A DNA stretch of 35,847 nt from an uncultured Oscillospiraceae bacterium (GTDB taxonomy: Bacteria; Bacillota; Clostridia; Oscillospirales; Ruminococcaceae). Position numbers and translations under genes: made by a program. Position 1 is the stretch's first letter. The number at the start of each line of letters is the position of its first letter. Positions 7,088 to 18,420 of this stretch are shown here, one piece after another. The notes beneath the pieces were generated by a model that did no database searches, was not told the DNA's origin, and was given only the letters and a program-made list of their open reading frames with translations. Where the stretch lies: assembly GCA_949741215.1 (NCBI GenBank), contig CATJLA010000071.1, positions 1 to 35,847 of the forward strand, in the 5' to 3' direction.

Positions 7088-9631
7088 TTATTCCTCCTCA
7101 TTTTCCGTATCAATTTCCGTTTCTTCCATATCGGTAAGCCCGATGTCAGCTGCCTCAATTGTTTCCTCCAGGCTGTCGGCCTCCTTTTCAGGGGCCTCCT
7201 CTTTTGCGGCACAGGTCATGGTGACAATCCTGCTACCCTCAGCTACCCGCATTACCCGCACGCCGCCGGCATAACGGGACTGCAAATTGACCTGGTCCGC
7301 AGGTATCCGGATAATAATCCCATCATCGGTAATCATCATCACGTCGTCCTCTTCACTTACAGAGCGCACCCCGGCAACTAAGCCCTTTTCCTCCGTAACC
7401 TTATAGTTGATAATCCCCTTGCCGCCTCTGGACTGCAGCCGGTATTCACCAAACTCACTGCGGCGTCCAAGCCCCTTTTCGGTGACGGTCAGCAGCGTTT
7501 TTCCCTCCTGCACCAAAGCCAGGCCAACCACCTCGTCCTCGCCCTCCAGGCTGATGGCTTTCACGCCTCTTGCACTTCTGCCCATAGAGCGCGTGTCCGT
7601 CTCGTTAAACCGGATGGCATTGCCGTACCGGGTGGCTACCAGCAGCTCATCCTTACCGGCAGTTTCCTGCACCCAGGCAAGCTCATCGCCCTCGTCCAAG
7701 GTAATTGCAATCAGGCCGCCTTTCCGGACGTTTCTGTAAGCCGAGCTTTCTGTCCTTTTGATAATCCCCTTACGGGTTACCATTACCAAAAAGCTTTCCC
7801 GGTCCAGGTCGCTGATCTTAATCATAGAGGTAATTTTCTCCCCCTGCTCAACCGGCAGCAGATTCACCACATTGGTGCCTCTTGCCGTCCGGGAGCATTC
7901 AGGGATATCGTATCCCTTCAGCCGGTAAACCTTGCCCTTGTTGGTAAACAGCATCAAGTAGTCATGGGTAGAGCAGACGAACAGCTCCTCCACAAAATCC
8001 TCATCCCGGCGGGTCATGCCGGAAATCCCTCTGCCGCCCCGTCTCTGGGTTTTATAGGAATCCATGCTCTGGCGCTTCATATAACCGTAATGGGTCAGGG
8101 TAATCACACAGTCCTCTTCCGGGATCAGATCCTCAATATCCATCTCCCCGGTAACGGTTTGAATTTCCGTGCGCCGTTCGTCCTTATACTTCTCACCGAT
8201 TGCTCCCAGCTCTTCCTTAATAATGTTGTGCACCTTATTCTCATCGGCAAGAATCTCCATAAATTCTTTGATTTTCATCAGCAGATTGCCCAGCTCATCC
8301 TCAATTTTCTCCCGCTCCAGGCCGGTTAACTGCCCCAACCGCATAGCAACAATCGCCTGAGCCTGCACCTCGGTAAAGTCGAACCGGTCCATTAAAGCCT
8401 GGCGGCCTTCCGGAATGCTTTTGGAAGCCCGCAGGATGGCAATGATCTCATCAATAAAGTCCAGCGCCTTTTTCAGCCCTTCCAGGACGTGAGCGCGCTC
8501 CTTGGCCTTCCGCAGATCATACTGGGTACGCCGGGTAATAATCTCCATCTGGAACTTAATGTAATCCTGGAGCATCTCCCGCAGGGTAAGCACCTTGGGC
8601 TCACCGTTTACCAGCGCCAGCATAATAATGCCCACGGTAGTCTGCATCTGGCTGTACTGGAACAACTGGTTCAGCACCACCTGAGGGTTAGCGGAGGCCT
8701 TCAGCTCTACCACAAACCGCAAACCTTCCCGGTCCGATTCGTCCCGCAGGTCGCTGATACCCTCAATCCGCTTATCCTTCACCAAATCGGCAATCCCCTC
8801 AATCATCCTGGCCTTGTTCACCATATAGGGGATCTCAGTTACCACAATGCGGAACCTGCCGTTTTTCATCTCTTCAACATCCGCCCGGGCCCGCAGGGTA
8901 ATTTTACCCCGCCCGGTAGCATACGCCGCCCGGATACCCGCCCGGCCCATAATAATGCCTCCGGTAGGGAAGTCCGGCCCCTTAATCTGCTCCATCAGCT
9001 CATCCAGGGTGGCGTCAGGGGTATCCATCAGCAAATCCACCGCCCCGATCACCTCTTTCAGGTTATGGGGCGGAATGTTGGTAGCCATACCCACCGCAAT
9101 ACCGGAAGAACCGTTTACCAGCAGGTTAGGGAACCGGGAGGGCAATACCAGCGGCTCCTTCCGGTTATCGTCGTAGTTAGGGCCAAAGTCCACCGTTTCC
9201 TTGTCAATATCAGTAAGCATCACAGTGGAAATTTTGCTCATCCTGGCCTCAGTATACCGGTACGCGGCCGGCGGGTCACCATCTACTGAGCCAAAGTTGC
9301 CGTGGCCGTCCACCAACGGGTACCGCAGGGAGAAATCCTGGGCCAGCCGCACCAGTGCGTCATAAACAGAGGCATCGCCGTGAGGGTGATACCGGCCCAG
9401 CACAGAACCTACCGTATCCGCTGACTTCCGGTACGCCTTATCGGGAGAAAGCCCGTTTTCAAACATTGTGTAAAGGATTCTTCTGTGTACCGGCTTCAGT
9501 CCGTCCCGGACATCCGGCAGCGCCCGGCTGGTAATAACCGACATGGAGTAAGCCATAAAGCTGTTCTTCATCTCGTGTTCCAGGTCAACCGGTATCACTT
9601 GGGTTCCTTCGTTTATCCCATCGTTTAACAT
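7088..9631 (-). CDS. gyrA: DNA gyrase subunit A
   Basis: 847 residues. The breakage-reunion subunit of DNA gyrase, which with GyrB introduces negative supercoils. The winged-helix and tower domains are intact: the catalytic pair is Arg125-Tyr126 in [10 protein letters not shown]. The GyrA box QRRGGRG, diagnostic of gyrase rather than topoisomerase IV, is present near residue 530, followed by the six-bladed C-terminal domain and an acidic tail. The quinolone-determining segment reads [10 protein letters not shown], with Ala87 where E. coli has Ser83. The frame stays open upstream to 9766, but ATG 9631 ([14 protein letters not shown]) has GGAGG 7 nt before it and matches the family start. It heads an operon with the proline-rich protein and the SGNH hydrolase. 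Confidence 0.97.
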   Translation of the reverse strand: MLNDGINEGTQVIPVDLEHEMKNSFMAYSMSVITSRALPDVRDGLKPVHRRILYTMFENGLSPDKAYRKSADTVGSVLGRYHPHGDASVYDALVRLAQDFSLRYPLVDGHGNFGSVDGDPPAAYRYTEARMSKISTVMLTDIDKETVDFGPNYDDNRKEPLVLPSRFPNLLVNGSSGIAVGMATNIPPHNLKEVIGAVDLLMDTPDATLDELMEQIKGPDFPTGGIIMGRAGIRAAYATGRGKITLRARADVEEMKNGRFRIVVTEIPYMVNKARMIEGIADLVKDKRIEGISDLRDESDREGLRFVVELKASANPQVVLNQLFQYSQMQTTVGIIMLALVNGEPKVLTLREMLQDYIKFQMEIITRRTQYDLRKAKERAHVLEGLKKALDFIDEIIAILRASKSIPEGRQALMDRFDFTEVQAQAIVAMRLGQLTGLEREKIEDELGNLLMKIKEFMEILADENKVHNIIKEELGAIGEKYKDERRTEIQTVTGEMDIEDLIPEEDCVITLTHYGYMKRQSMDSYKTQRRGGRGISGMTRRDEDFVEELFVCSTHDYLMLFTNKGKVYRLKGYDIPECSRTARGTNVVNLLPVEQGEKITSMIKISDLDRESFLVMVTRKGIIKRTESSAYRNVRKGGLIAITLDEGDELAWVQETAGKDELLVATRYGNAIRFNETDTRSMGRSARGVKAISLEGEDEVVGLALVQEGKTLLTVTEKGLGRRSEFGEYRLQSRGGKGIINYKVTEEKGLVAGVRSVSEEDDVMMITDDGIIIRIPADQVNLQSRYAGGVRVMRVAEGSRIVTMTCAAKEEAPEKEADSLEETIEAADIGLTDMEETEIDTENEEE

Positions 9632-9855
9632 GTTGTGCCTCCAATGCTCCACACTCCCGGGGGCTGCCCGGGCAGGGGTTTGTTCCGCTGTTATCGTTAT
9701 TTTGGGGACGTCCCGCTGCCATCGCCGTGCAAAGCTTTTCGGGGAGCCTCCCCCAAAACCCTGCAAACCAAAGCTTTCGCGACGTCCTGTATATTAAAGC
9801 CTGAAAACCGCCTAAAACGGCCCCACGCCTTTCTTTTTTCTTCGTAAAAACGCTC
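9632..9855. repeat. gyrA upstream spacer with an imperfect GACGTC-ended element
   Basis: The segment at about 9700-9788 begins GGGGACGTCCC and ends AAAGCTTTCGCGACGTCC. A recognisably similar segment (AGAGCTTTCACAACGTCC ending) occurs after rnpA at about 21868-21943. This suggests a degraded short dispersed element bounded by GACGTC-like ends. No convincing promoter was located. Confidence 0.4.
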
Positions 9856-10431
9856 TTATCCGGGAATTCTGTCCTCCCCAGGCTTTTCTCTGGTCAACGC
9901 CGCTTGATCCTCCGGGGAAAAGGTCAGCAGGGCAAACAGCTTTTCCAGCTGTTCCCTGGTAAAATACCTTGCAGGAGCCATCAGCATCAGCTCCGGGGTA
10001 ACAAAAAGCAGCATCTCCTTTGCCGCAATGGCCTTGGTTTTTTCATAAAAGATCCGATAAATCTGCTCTCCCTCAACAACGCGCATCCCCTTCGGGAAAA
10101 AGCTCAGGGAATAGCTCACCGGATTCCCCGCAACCTGTTTAACAACCCATTCCCGCTTTCGGGCAGGCCGCACCCAGTAATAAAACAGGTACACCGCCGC
10201 AGCCAAGCACCATAGCAGCAGGGGGAACCACCAAAATCTGCTGCCGGCAAAAAAGGGTACAACACCCATTCCCAACACCAGCAGCACCCCTATGATAATC
10301 CGGGAATTACGTTTCGGGTCCCTGCGTCTTTCCAAAATTTTCAGCCCCAGCCGGGCTTCCTCCCGGGTAAGAGTGTATTTCAGCTCAAACAGGGGCTTTG
10401 CTTCCTTTTGCGGCTGTTTACTTTTCGCCAT
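9856..10431 (-). CDS. YcxB-like membrane protein (third of the cassette)
   Basis: 191 residues. It has a cytoplasmic N-terminus, two closely spaced transmembrane helices (about residues 44-66 and 71-90, with GVLLVLGMGVVPFFAG and WFPLLLWCLAAAVYLFYYW), then a soluble domain with the YcxB-type pattern of a short beta-rich region (SYSLSFFPKGMRVVEGEQIYRIFYE) and a terminal helix. The family has no settled function. The start is placed at ATG 10431 (MAKSKQPQKEAK), which has GGAGG a few nt upstream; the frame is open for 22 more codons without support. It overlaps the preceding gene by 14 nt, so the three YcxB-like genes form one operon. Confidence 0.72.
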   Translation of the reverse strand: MAKSKQPQKEAKPLFELKYTLTREEARLGLKILERRRDPKRNSRIIIGVLLVLGMGVVPFFAGSRFWWFPLLLWCLAAAVYLFYYWVRPARKREWVVKQVAGNPVSYSLSFFPKGMRVVEGEQIYRIFYEKTKAIAAKEMLLFVTPELMLMAPARYFTREQLEKLFALLTFSPEDQAALTREKPGEDRIPG

Positions 10432-11008
10432 CGTTTCCTCCCGAATTGCTCCCACCAGCTTCAAAACGGTAATATCCTGGATATCCCTCTGCTGCATCCT
10501 CCGCCTTTTTTCCTTCTTCGCCGGTTAAAGCCCGCCGTGGCAGGGGATACAGCCGGTTCCCGGTGGTTTCCAGCACAAGATAAGCATCGTCTCCATAAAT
10601 CGCCAGCCTTTCCAGCGGAATATCCAGCGGGAACATTCCGTCATGCACCCGCACGCCGTTTTCATAAAAAGAATACTCCAGCCTTTTGTATTGCTCCGCC
10701 AGCATAGCGGCGGTCTTTTTCAGCAGCACCGGCGGCAAAAAAAGCAGCATTCCCAGCAGCAGTAAGGAAAACACCCCCAAGCCAAGCCCGGCCCAATATT
10801 CCTTATCCAAAAACCAGGATATCAAAAACCCAACCGCCAGCACCCCCGCCGCAGCCATCTGGACGTAGCGCTTGCCCTTGCCCTTTGCCCTTTCCTGCAG
10901 CTCCAGGCAGTGGGTAAAATCCTCCTGTCTCAAATCGCATGCAGCCACGGCAGGCTTTCCCGTCAGCTTAAACTCCTGCTCCTGGCTGTTCTGTTCCTGA
11001 TGGTTCAA
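10418..11008 (-). CDS. YcxB-like membrane protein (second of the cassette)
   Basis: 196 residues. Same plan as its neighbours: a charged N-terminal region, two transmembrane helices (about residues 52-68 and 72-92, LAVGFLISWFL and LGLGVFSLLLLGMLLFLPP), then a soluble domain with YSFYENGVRVHDGMFPLDIPLERL. The start is inferred as TTG at 11008: TTGA overlaps the TGA stop of the upstream gene and GGAGG lies 6 nt before it. No ATG is better placed; an ATG far upstream (11080) would overlap the previous gene by 76 nt. The C-terminus is Gly/Asn-rich. Function unknown; co-expression with the other two is expected from the overlaps. Confidence 0.7.
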   Translation of the reverse strand: MNHQEQNSQEQEFKLTGKPAVAACDLRQEDFTHCLELQERAKGKGKRYVQMAAAGVLAVGFLISWFLDKEYWAGLGLGVFSLLLLGMLLFLPPVLLKKTAAMLAEQYKRLEYSFYENGVRVHDGMFPLDIPLERLAIYGDDAYLVLETTGNRLYPLPRRALTGEEGKKAEDAAEGYPGYYRFEAGGSNSGGNDGEK

Positions 11009-11622
11009 CCTTTTCCTCCATCCTTTCCTGCCGGGCTTTTGGGCTGCCCCTTTCTGCTGTCCTGAAAAGGCAGCTCCCATTTTTCCGCCAGTTCAGCAAA
11101 CAACTGCCGCAGTCTTTCATGATCCTCTATCTCCGGCTTAGGCATTAAAATGCACCGGGTTTTGGTAAGCATCACCTTAAACAGGGTATCGGTCTCTTCA
11201 AAACCATGCAGTTCCTCATAGGGCAGGGTATTTTCATAATCCCCGGATTTTTCAAACACCTCATCCTCATAAAAATCCACCTGAATCCGGTTCTGCAGAT
11301 ACTCATTTTTCTCATACTGCTTCACGGCAGCCTTCTGCAACTGCCTCGGGAACACAATCCGGTAAAACACCACCGAATACAGCCCAAACACCAGCAGCAG
11401 CACATCCAGCGCCAAATACAGGGTCTGATTCTTCTCCTGAGGCTGCATAATCAGGGTAATCAAAAACAAAAGGGCAGCAGCAATCTCAATACACCCCATA
11501 ATCATTGCTTTTTTCTTCTGCTTTGCAAAGCTCTGCTCCGCCAGTTCAAAGTTAAAGCCCACATATTCCTCCTGGGTAATCTGGTAGGAATAGCTTTCTA
11601 AAGGCTCGCGCTGCGTTTCCAT
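11005..11622 (-). CDS. YcxB-like membrane protein (first of the cassette)
   Basis: 205 residues and the clearest YcxB-like member of the three. A cytoplasmic N-terminus of about 40 residues is followed by helices at about 42-61 (IMGCIEIAAALLFLITLIM) and 69-90. The C-terminal domain has the family-like run VDFYEDEVFEKSGDYENTLPYEEL, FKVMLTKTRCILMPK, then a final helix. ATG 11622 (METQREPLESYSYQ) is preceded by GAGGAGATAACAAG, a good ribosome site; the 80 further open codons upstream contain a dispersed GGACGTAAC motif and no site. The soluble domain probably faces the cytoplasm. Homology to B. subtilis YcxB is judged from pattern only. Confidence 0.75.
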   Translation of the reverse strand: METQREPLESYSYQITQEEYVGFNFELAEQSFAKQKKKAMIMGCIEIAAALLFLITLIMQPQEKNQTLYLALDVLLLVFGLYSVVFYRIVFPRQLQKAAVKQYEKNEYLQNRIQVDFYEDEVFEKSGDYENTLPYEELHGFEETDTLFKVMLTKTRCILMPKPEIEDHERLRQLFAELAEKWELPFQDSRKGQPKSPAGKDGGKG

Positions 11623-11839
11623 CTTGTTATCTCCTCTCCCTGTACCGGCTTCGGTACAGCGGTAATTTTTTTGCAGGGGATAAAAAACTTCCGGTCTTCT
11701 TTCTCCATCCTCCGCCGCTGCCTTTTGTGGGACGTAACAGCCGCCTTCCGGCCCCGCGCCTGCTCCAAAAGCCACCGTGTCTGTCGGCTCTGCCATGCCT
11801 GCATATTCTTTCTGTCCCGGCAAGGGGTACGCTCCCTCG

Positions 11840-12345
11840 TCACTTCGCTGCCCTAAAAACAATCCTTAACGGTTTGACAAGCAATAACAAATATGCTCCG
11901 CATATCATTTTAGCAGCCTCGTCAGCCATGCAGATAACAGAAACCGGCACCTCAGTAAATAAATAGCCAACTGCAGCAATAACAACGCACACTGTCCCCA
12001 GCACCGCTATACTCCAGCCATATCTGCCGCCAATGCCACAGCCCCGCAATGCAAAACATCAACAAAAACAGTGCGGCATGGGAAATATTTTCCTGAGAGA
12101 ACTTTTTTCTAACCTTATTTATTTCCGTTAACGCTAAAAAGCAAGCGTAATAGCCAACCGGAAAAACAAACGGATTTACAAGAAACTCACCGCCAAATCC
12201 ACAGCTGCGTTGGAAACCAGCAAATCCCTTTGTCTATCTCTAAGGAAACAAATCAATCGAAAAACAAGCGTTAAGGTCAGCGCTGTAAAGGCGACGAAGC
12301 ACACCGGCCGCGCTTCCGTCCTAAAAACCCAACGCGTCGCCTGCA

Positions 12346-12346
<1 letters not shown>
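11840..12346 (-). pseudogene. frameshifted remnant of a multi-pass membrane protein after gyrB
   Basis: A reading frame begins at ATG 12346, overlapping the gyrB stop as TGATG, and encodes MQATRWVFRTEAR then a hydrophobic segment (VCFVAFTALTLTLVF) before TAA at 12176-12178. The protein sense continues in another frame (EFLVNPFVFPVGYYACFLAL, then KKFSQENISHAALFLLMFCIAG). It returns near a GCGGGGC run at about 12045 to the first frame as YGWSIAVLGTVCVVIAAVGYLF and on to TGA 11840. The three pieces together look like a four-helix membrane protein of about 168 codons broken by two compensating shifts. The family is not recognised. Assembly indels are an alternative to true decay. Confidence 0.5.
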
Positions 12347-14454
<2,108 letters not shown>

Positions 14455-14748
14455 TCACCTGCGTTGCGCCGCGGTATTTTTAGAAAGCTCGTCAATAAAC
14501 CCGGTGCGCTTGCGCAGGGTAGAGGAGGAAATCTGCGAGATATACACCCTCGTCTCACCGGAGTCGCTGTCCGTACACACCACAAAGGACTTTGGTATTT
14601 CCTCCGAAACATTCACCACCCAGCCCTTTTTCTGGGCCATAGCCAAATAAAGCTTGGTAGATTTTGCCACCGAAGAGTTTTCAATATCAAAGATGCCCAC
14701 CACATCCCTTGTACGCACCACCGTAAGCTGGCCTAAATGCAAATACAT
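14455..14748 (-). CDS. remB: RemB-like DUF370 regulatory protein
   Basis: 97 residues. Belongs to the DUF370 family that includes B. subtilis RemA and RemB (YaaB), small DNA-binding regulators tied to extracellular matrix genes. The family start is clear: MYLHLGQLTVVRTRDVVGIFDIEN. The position between recF and gyrB is exactly that of B. subtilis yaaB/remB, which supports the symbol. The C-terminal half (VVNVSEEIPKSFVVCTD, RVYISQISSSTLRKR) is longer than RemA but fits the RemB type. ATG 14748 has only weak upstream purines (GGAAACAG). Its DNA targets cannot be read from the sequence. Confidence 0.85.
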   Translation of the reverse strand: MYLHLGQLTVVRTRDVVGIFDIENSSVAKSTKLYLAMAQKKGWVVNVSEEIPKSFVVCTDSDSGETRVYISQISSSTLRKRTGFIDELSKNTAAQRR

Positions 14749-14809
14749 CTGTTTCCATGCCTTTCTTTCGCTTTGTCACACTGTACAAAGCCGTTTTTCC
14801 AGGGGGCTC

Positions 14810-16060
14810 TTATTCCTCCTGCCACGGCCCCTCATCCTTTTGGGACATAAGCGGGCCGTTTTGTGCAAAAGCCTCCTCCAAAGCCGCCCCATCCCAGGAA
14901 TCATCCGGCTGGCTCCGCAACCCTGGGCCTGCAGTCCCGTCCCCCAAAAACTGCCGCTCAGCAGCGTGGCCCTTTTCCATTTTAAAAAGCCGGCCTCGGT
15001 TCATTCCCTGAAAATAAGCGGGCTCACAGCAGGTAATAAACACCTGCCGCCCTTCCAGGCTGTTCAGCAAATAATCCCTGCGGGAGCTGTCCAGCTCGCT
15101 CATTACATCGTCCAGCAAAATCACCGGGCTTTGCCCTGTACTCTCCTCTATCATTATACTCTCTGAAAGCTTCAAAGACAAGACACAGCTTCGCTGCTGG
15201 CCCTGGGAACCAAAACTTTTTGCCTCCAGCCCGTTCAAAAAAACGGCTATATCATCCCGATGCGGCCCCACCTGGGAGGACTGGTAAAAAATATCCTCCT
15301 GCCTGCTTTTTTTTATTTTCTCCAGCAGCAGGGGAGTAATAGGCTCGCTGCTGCTTTGAGGCAGTTCCATACCAAAACCATTGCGGTATTCTACCGTCAG
15401 CCGTTCCCCCCCGTGGGAAATCCCGTTGTAAATCTCCTCACTATGGGCCGAAAGCCGCTTGATATACTGCCTGCGTATTTTAATCAGATTGGCCGAAAGC
15501 CCCGCCATTGTCTGGTCAAACACCTCCAGCAGGTCCATCAGGCTCCGGTTTTTCCGCAAATCCTTCAGCAGTGCGTTTCTTTGACGAAGCACTCGGTGGT
15601 AATCTGTCAAATAATCCAAATATCTGGGCATAATCTGGCAGATCGCGCTGTCCAGAAACCGCCGCCTCACCGCCGGCCCGTCCTGAATAAAGGAAAGATG
15701 AGCAGGGGAGAACACCACTGCATAAAACCGTCCTGCCAGCTGGGCGGAGGATTCCAGCGGCACCCGGTTAAAGGTAACCTGCTTTTTCCGCCCTCTGGCG
15801 TAAGCAATCGTCGCCTGCTGCTCCCGCTGTTCCCGTTCAAAGGCAAGCACCATTCGGGCCACCGGCTGCTCCAGCTGAATCAGCTCCGTTTCTCTGGCAC
15901 TTCGAAAGCTTTTTGCCCCGGTAAACATCCACAGCGCCTCCATCAAATTGGTTTTGCCCTGGGCGTTGTCCCCATAAATAATATTGACCGTATCCCCCGG
16001 CTCCATCTCCAGCCTTTCGATATTGCGAAAATGCTCCAGTTCAATCCTGGTAACCTTCAA
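14810..16060 (-). CDS. recF: DNA replication and repair protein RecF
   Basis: 416 residues. SMC-like ATPase that helps load RecA at single-strand gaps with RecO and RecR. Walker A is GDNAQGKTN (residues 30-38), the ABC signature region is SFGSQGQQRS, and Walker B is VILLDDVMSELDSSRR, all intact. The protein is some 40-50 residues longer than usual: after VFITCCEPAYFQGMNRGRLFKME there is an extra acidic, low-complexity tail. The start is TTG 16060 (MKVTRIELEHFRNIERLE), which matches the family N-terminus and has GGTGAAGGGGA upstream. It overlaps the S4-domain gene by 20 nt, implying coupling. Gene order dnaN-S4-recF-remB-gyrB is ancestral in Firmicutes. Confidence 0.95.
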   Translation of the reverse strand: MKVTRIELEHFRNIERLEMEPGDTVNIIYGDNAQGKTNLMEALWMFTGAKSFRSARETELIQLEQPVARMVLAFEREQREQQATIAYARGRKKQVTFNRVPLESSAQLAGRFYAVVFSPAHLSFIQDGPAVRRRFLDSAICQIMPRYLDYLTDYHRVLRQRNALLKDLRKNRSLMDLLEVFDQTMAGLSANLIKIRRQYIKRLSAHSEEIYNGISHGGERLTVEYRNGFGMELPQSSSEPITPLLLEKIKKSRQEDIFYQSSQVGPHRDDIAVFLNGLEAKSFGSQGQQRSCVLSLKLSESIMIEESTGQSPVILLDDVMSELDSSRRDYLLNSLEGRQVFITCCEPAYFQGMNRGRLFKMEKGHAAERQFLGDGTAGPGLRSQPDDSWDGAALEEAFAQNGPLMSQKDEGPWQEE

Positions 16061-16367
16061 TCCCCTTCACCTCAAACGAACGTCCTTCAGCCTCCACCCT
16101 GTCTCCGGGATACAATTTTTTGCCCCGCATGGTGCAAACCTCTCCGTTTACCAGAACACAGCCGCTTACAGCAAGCTCCTTAGCCTGGCCGCCGGTTTGG
16201 GCCGCCCCGCTGAACTTAAGGAACTGGTCCAGCTTAATAAAGGGGGTGGTAATCTCCACCGGCTCCGGCGCGCCGCCTTTGGGCTTCGGGGTAGGGGAGG
16301 AGGGCGCGCTTCCGCCAAACACCGGCGTTCTCCGCACCACAAATTTTCTTGAACCTTTTACATCCAT
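16041..16367 (-). CDS. S4-domain RNA-binding protein (YaaA/RlbA-like)
   Basis: 108 residues. The C-terminal half is an S4 RNA-binding fold, the same class as the small YaaA/RlbA protein found between dnaN and recF in B. subtilis and relatives. Key run: IKLDQFLKFSGAAQTGGQAKELAVSG with VLVNGEVCTMRGKKLYPGD. An N-terminal extension of about 45 residues, rich in Pro, Ser and Gly (SAPSSPTPKPKGGAPEP), is not part of the core fold. ATG 16367 (MDVKGSRKF) follows AAAGGATAG; the frame is open to 16445, but a dispersed GGACGTAAC motif interrupts the case for a longer start. It overlaps recF by 20 nt. The role in RNA binding is inferred from the fold. Confidence 0.85.
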   Translation of the reverse strand: MDVKGSRKFVVRRTPVFGGSAPSSPTPKPKGGAPEPVEITTPFIKLDQFLKFSGAAQTGGQAKELAVSGCVLVNGEVCTMRGKKLYPGDRVEAEGRSFEVKGIEGYQD

Positions 16368-16441
16368 GCTAAAGCTATCCTTTCTTTCATAGGACGTAAC
16401 TGCTGCCTGCCGTTCCCGTTCTTCTTTTTCTGTTCTGCCTT

Positions 16442-17029
16442 TCAAAAGAAAACCCGATACAGCCTTACCTCATCCATCCTGCAGCAAATTTCCCGCCACT
16501 TTTCTTTTTGTTCCAAAGGGGCGTCAAACACCAGCTGCTCCGGGCCGTAAATCCCGCCTGCCGCGCTTTGGTCCAACAGCTTCCCGCACTGCCTGCCCTG
16601 GACGTAGCACCGCAGCCAAGTCCGCGCCTCGTCCAAAACAAAGCCCATTTTTTGATAAAACCGGTTTGCCGGAACATCCTCCTGTGTCCACACCTCACAA
16701 AAACGGACCTCCTGCGCCTGAAGCTGTTCCTTCAGCTCCAACCATAAGGCCTGCGCCGCCCCCCTGTTCCGAAACTCCGGCAGCACACCCAAGTGCCACA
16801 GCACCGCGCCCCGCCCCCGGTCGGTCAGGCACAGGTCGCCGGAATCCAGCTCTGCCTCCGCAAAACCGATCATCCTGCCGTCCTGCTCCGCCACCAAAGA
16901 AATCGCCGGGTGTTCATACCCATCCTTTTTCTGCTTGACGTCATTGTAGTAGGAGCAATCCAGAAAAGCCGCCATCCGGCAGCGCAGCCAGGCCTGTTCC
17001 TCAGCGTCCTGATATTCTCTTATAATCAA
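16442..17029 (-). CDS. GNAT-family N-acetyltransferase
   Basis: 195 residues from TTG 17029. A Gcn5-related acetyltransferase core: acceptor-side strands with LVAEQDGRMIGFAEAEL, then VLWHLGVLPEFRNRGAAQALWLELKEQ, in which RNRGAA is the acetyl-CoA pyrophosphate loop, and NRFYQKMGFVLDEARTW near the end. A further 50 residues extend beyond the core. The TTG start is chosen because GGGAGG lies 6 nt upstream; an in-frame ATG at 17053 adds 8 residues but has only GGAG at 4 nt. It sits between dnaN and the S4 gene, not a usual position, so it is probably a lineage-specific insertion into the dnaA-gyrB cluster. The substrate is unknown. Confidence 0.8.
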   Translation of the reverse strand: MIIREYQDAEEQAWLRCRMAAFLDCSYYNDVKQKKDGYEHPAISLVAEQDGRMIGFAEAELDSGDLCLTDRGRGAVLWHLGVLPEFRNRGAAQALWLELKEQLQAQEVRFCEVWTQEDVPANRFYQKMGFVLDEARTWLRCYVQGRQCGKLLDQSAAGGIYGPEQLVFDAPLEQKEKWREICCRMDEVRLYRVFF

Positions 17030-17173
17030 GTTTTTCCTCCCAACCAATACCATAAAGCTCCAGGCTTGTGCACAGGGAGTTTCCCTCTCCGCAAAAAGCG
17101 TCCAAAAAGCCCTTTACCCCTACAAAACAGTCAGCTTGTCAGCTAAAGCCTCTGAACTTTTTCCGGCAGAAGG

Positions 17174-18277
17174 CTATTCGTTTTTCAGCCGTACCGGCAG
17201 CACCAGGAACAAAAAGCTTTCCCCTTCCATCGGCACCACCTTCATAGGAGATAAGGGCCCGCTGATCTGCAGCTTTACCTGATCACACCCGCTGTTGCGC
17301 AAAGCGTCCAGCAGATACTTATTATTAAAGCCCATCGTCACCGGGTTCCCCTCCAAAGCGCAGGGCACCAAATCACTCACCCGTCCCATAGAGGTTTCGC
17401 AGGAAACAGCCATCCCCTCCTGCTCAAATCTGATCTTCAGCGGGCTTTTCAGCCGGTCGGAAATCAGCAGGGAGGCCCGCTCCACGCTGTCGGTCAGTTC
17501 CCGGACAGAAACCTCCGCCTGGGTGCTGTGGCTTTTGGGCACCGCTCCCCGGTAATCCAAAAAATCCCCTTCCAGCAGCCGGGTAGTTACCCGGTAATTG
17601 CCAATCTCAAACACCGCGTGCTTCTGAGAAAGGCTCACCGCCACCGTTTCTTCCTCTCCGCCAATCAGCTTGGAAACCTCGCTCAGCGTTTTGCCCGGCA
17701 CGATAAACCGCAGGTCCTGTCCGCTCTGTACCTTTTCCCGCCGGATTGCCAGCCGGAATCCGTCTACCGAAACCACTGTCAGCACTCCGTCCTGCAGCTC
17801 AAACAGAGAGCCTGTATGCACCGGCTTAGCGTCGCTTACCGCCACCGCAAATAAAGTCTGATCAATCATACTCTGCAGCAGCAGATTTTCCATTTCCAGC
17901 CGGTCCTCTTCTCCCGGGGCCGGCAAATCCGGGTAATCCTCCGGGCTGATCCCTAAAATATGAAACTCGCTGGCGCCGCTTACCACTGTAGTCATCAGCC
18001 GGTCGTCGCACGCAATCTCAATGGTGTCCCCGGGCATTTTGCGCACCATATCCACCAGCAGCTTGGCCGACAAAACCACCCGTCCCGGTTGCAGCACCTG
18101 GGCATCCAGCCTGGTGGTTATCCCCAGCTCCAGGTCATAGCCTGTCAGCTGCAGGCAATCCTCCTTGGCGTCCAGCAAAATTCCCTCCAGCGCCGGGATA
18201 GTCGTTTTCACCCCTACCGCTCGGGAAACATTGCTTACCGCCGAAACCAAGGTTGCTCTTGGGCATACTATTTTCAT
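17174..18277 (-). CDS. dnaN: DNA polymerase III beta subunit (sliding clamp)
   Basis: 367 residues. The ring-shaped processivity clamp that tethers DNA polymerase III and binds repair and initiation partners. Family blocks are clear: RATLVSAVSNVSRAVGVKTTIPALEGI at the N-terminus, GFRLAIRREKV in the middle, MGFNNKYLLDALRNSG and the C-terminal LVLPVRL that ends the clamp fold. The start is placed at ATG 18277 (MKIVCPRATL), which matches homologues; an in-frame ATG at 18289 (MTGKMKIV) with AGGAAAGG directly before it is also possible. It is separated from dnaA by an 875-bp gap that carries the likely unwinding region, and has a promoter of its own. Confidence 0.96.
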   Translation of the reverse strand: MKIVCPRATLVSAVSNVSRAVGVKTTIPALEGILLDAKEDCLQLTGYDLELGITTRLDAQVLQPGRVVLSAKLLVDMVRKMPGDTIEIACDDRLMTTVVSGASEFHILGISPEDYPDLPAPGEEDRLEMENLLLQSMIDQTLFAVAVSDAKPVHTGSLFELQDGVLTVVSVDGFRLAIRREKVQSGQDLRFIVPGKTLSEVSKLIGGEEETVAVSLSQKHAVFEIGNYRVTTRLLEGDFLDYRGAVPKSHSTQAEVSVRELTDSVERASLLISDRLKSPLKIRFEQEGMAVSCETSMGRVSDLVPCALEGNPVTMGFNNKYLLDALRNSGCDQVKLQISGPLSPMKVVPMEGESFLFLVLPVRLKNE

Positions 18278-18322
18278 CTTTCCTGTCATCCTTTCCTGCG
18301 TGACGAAGCGCGTATTGACTGC

Positions 18323-18351
18323 TTAATACTTTCCGTAAAACCTTGATGCAA
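18323..18351 (-). promoter_or_regulatory. putative dnaN promoter
   Basis: On the minus strand TTGCAT (18351-18346), a 17-nt spacer, then TATTAA (18328-18323). Each hexamer matches the consensus at 4 or more positions. It lies about 45 nt upstream of the dnaN start. Confidence 0.5.
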
Positions 18352-18420
18352 TTCTTGCGTCTCTATCCTTCGCGTTCTGCAATTTCATCAAGGGTGTCTT
18401 TCAACCTCAACCAAAAAGCT

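Noticed and set aside
8489..9289. 266-codon plus-strand open frame
   Set aside because: Antisense of gyrA, low-complexity composition.
9632..9766. N-terminal extension of gyrA
   Set aside because: Runs into a repeat-like spacer; ATG 9631 has the ribosome site and family start.
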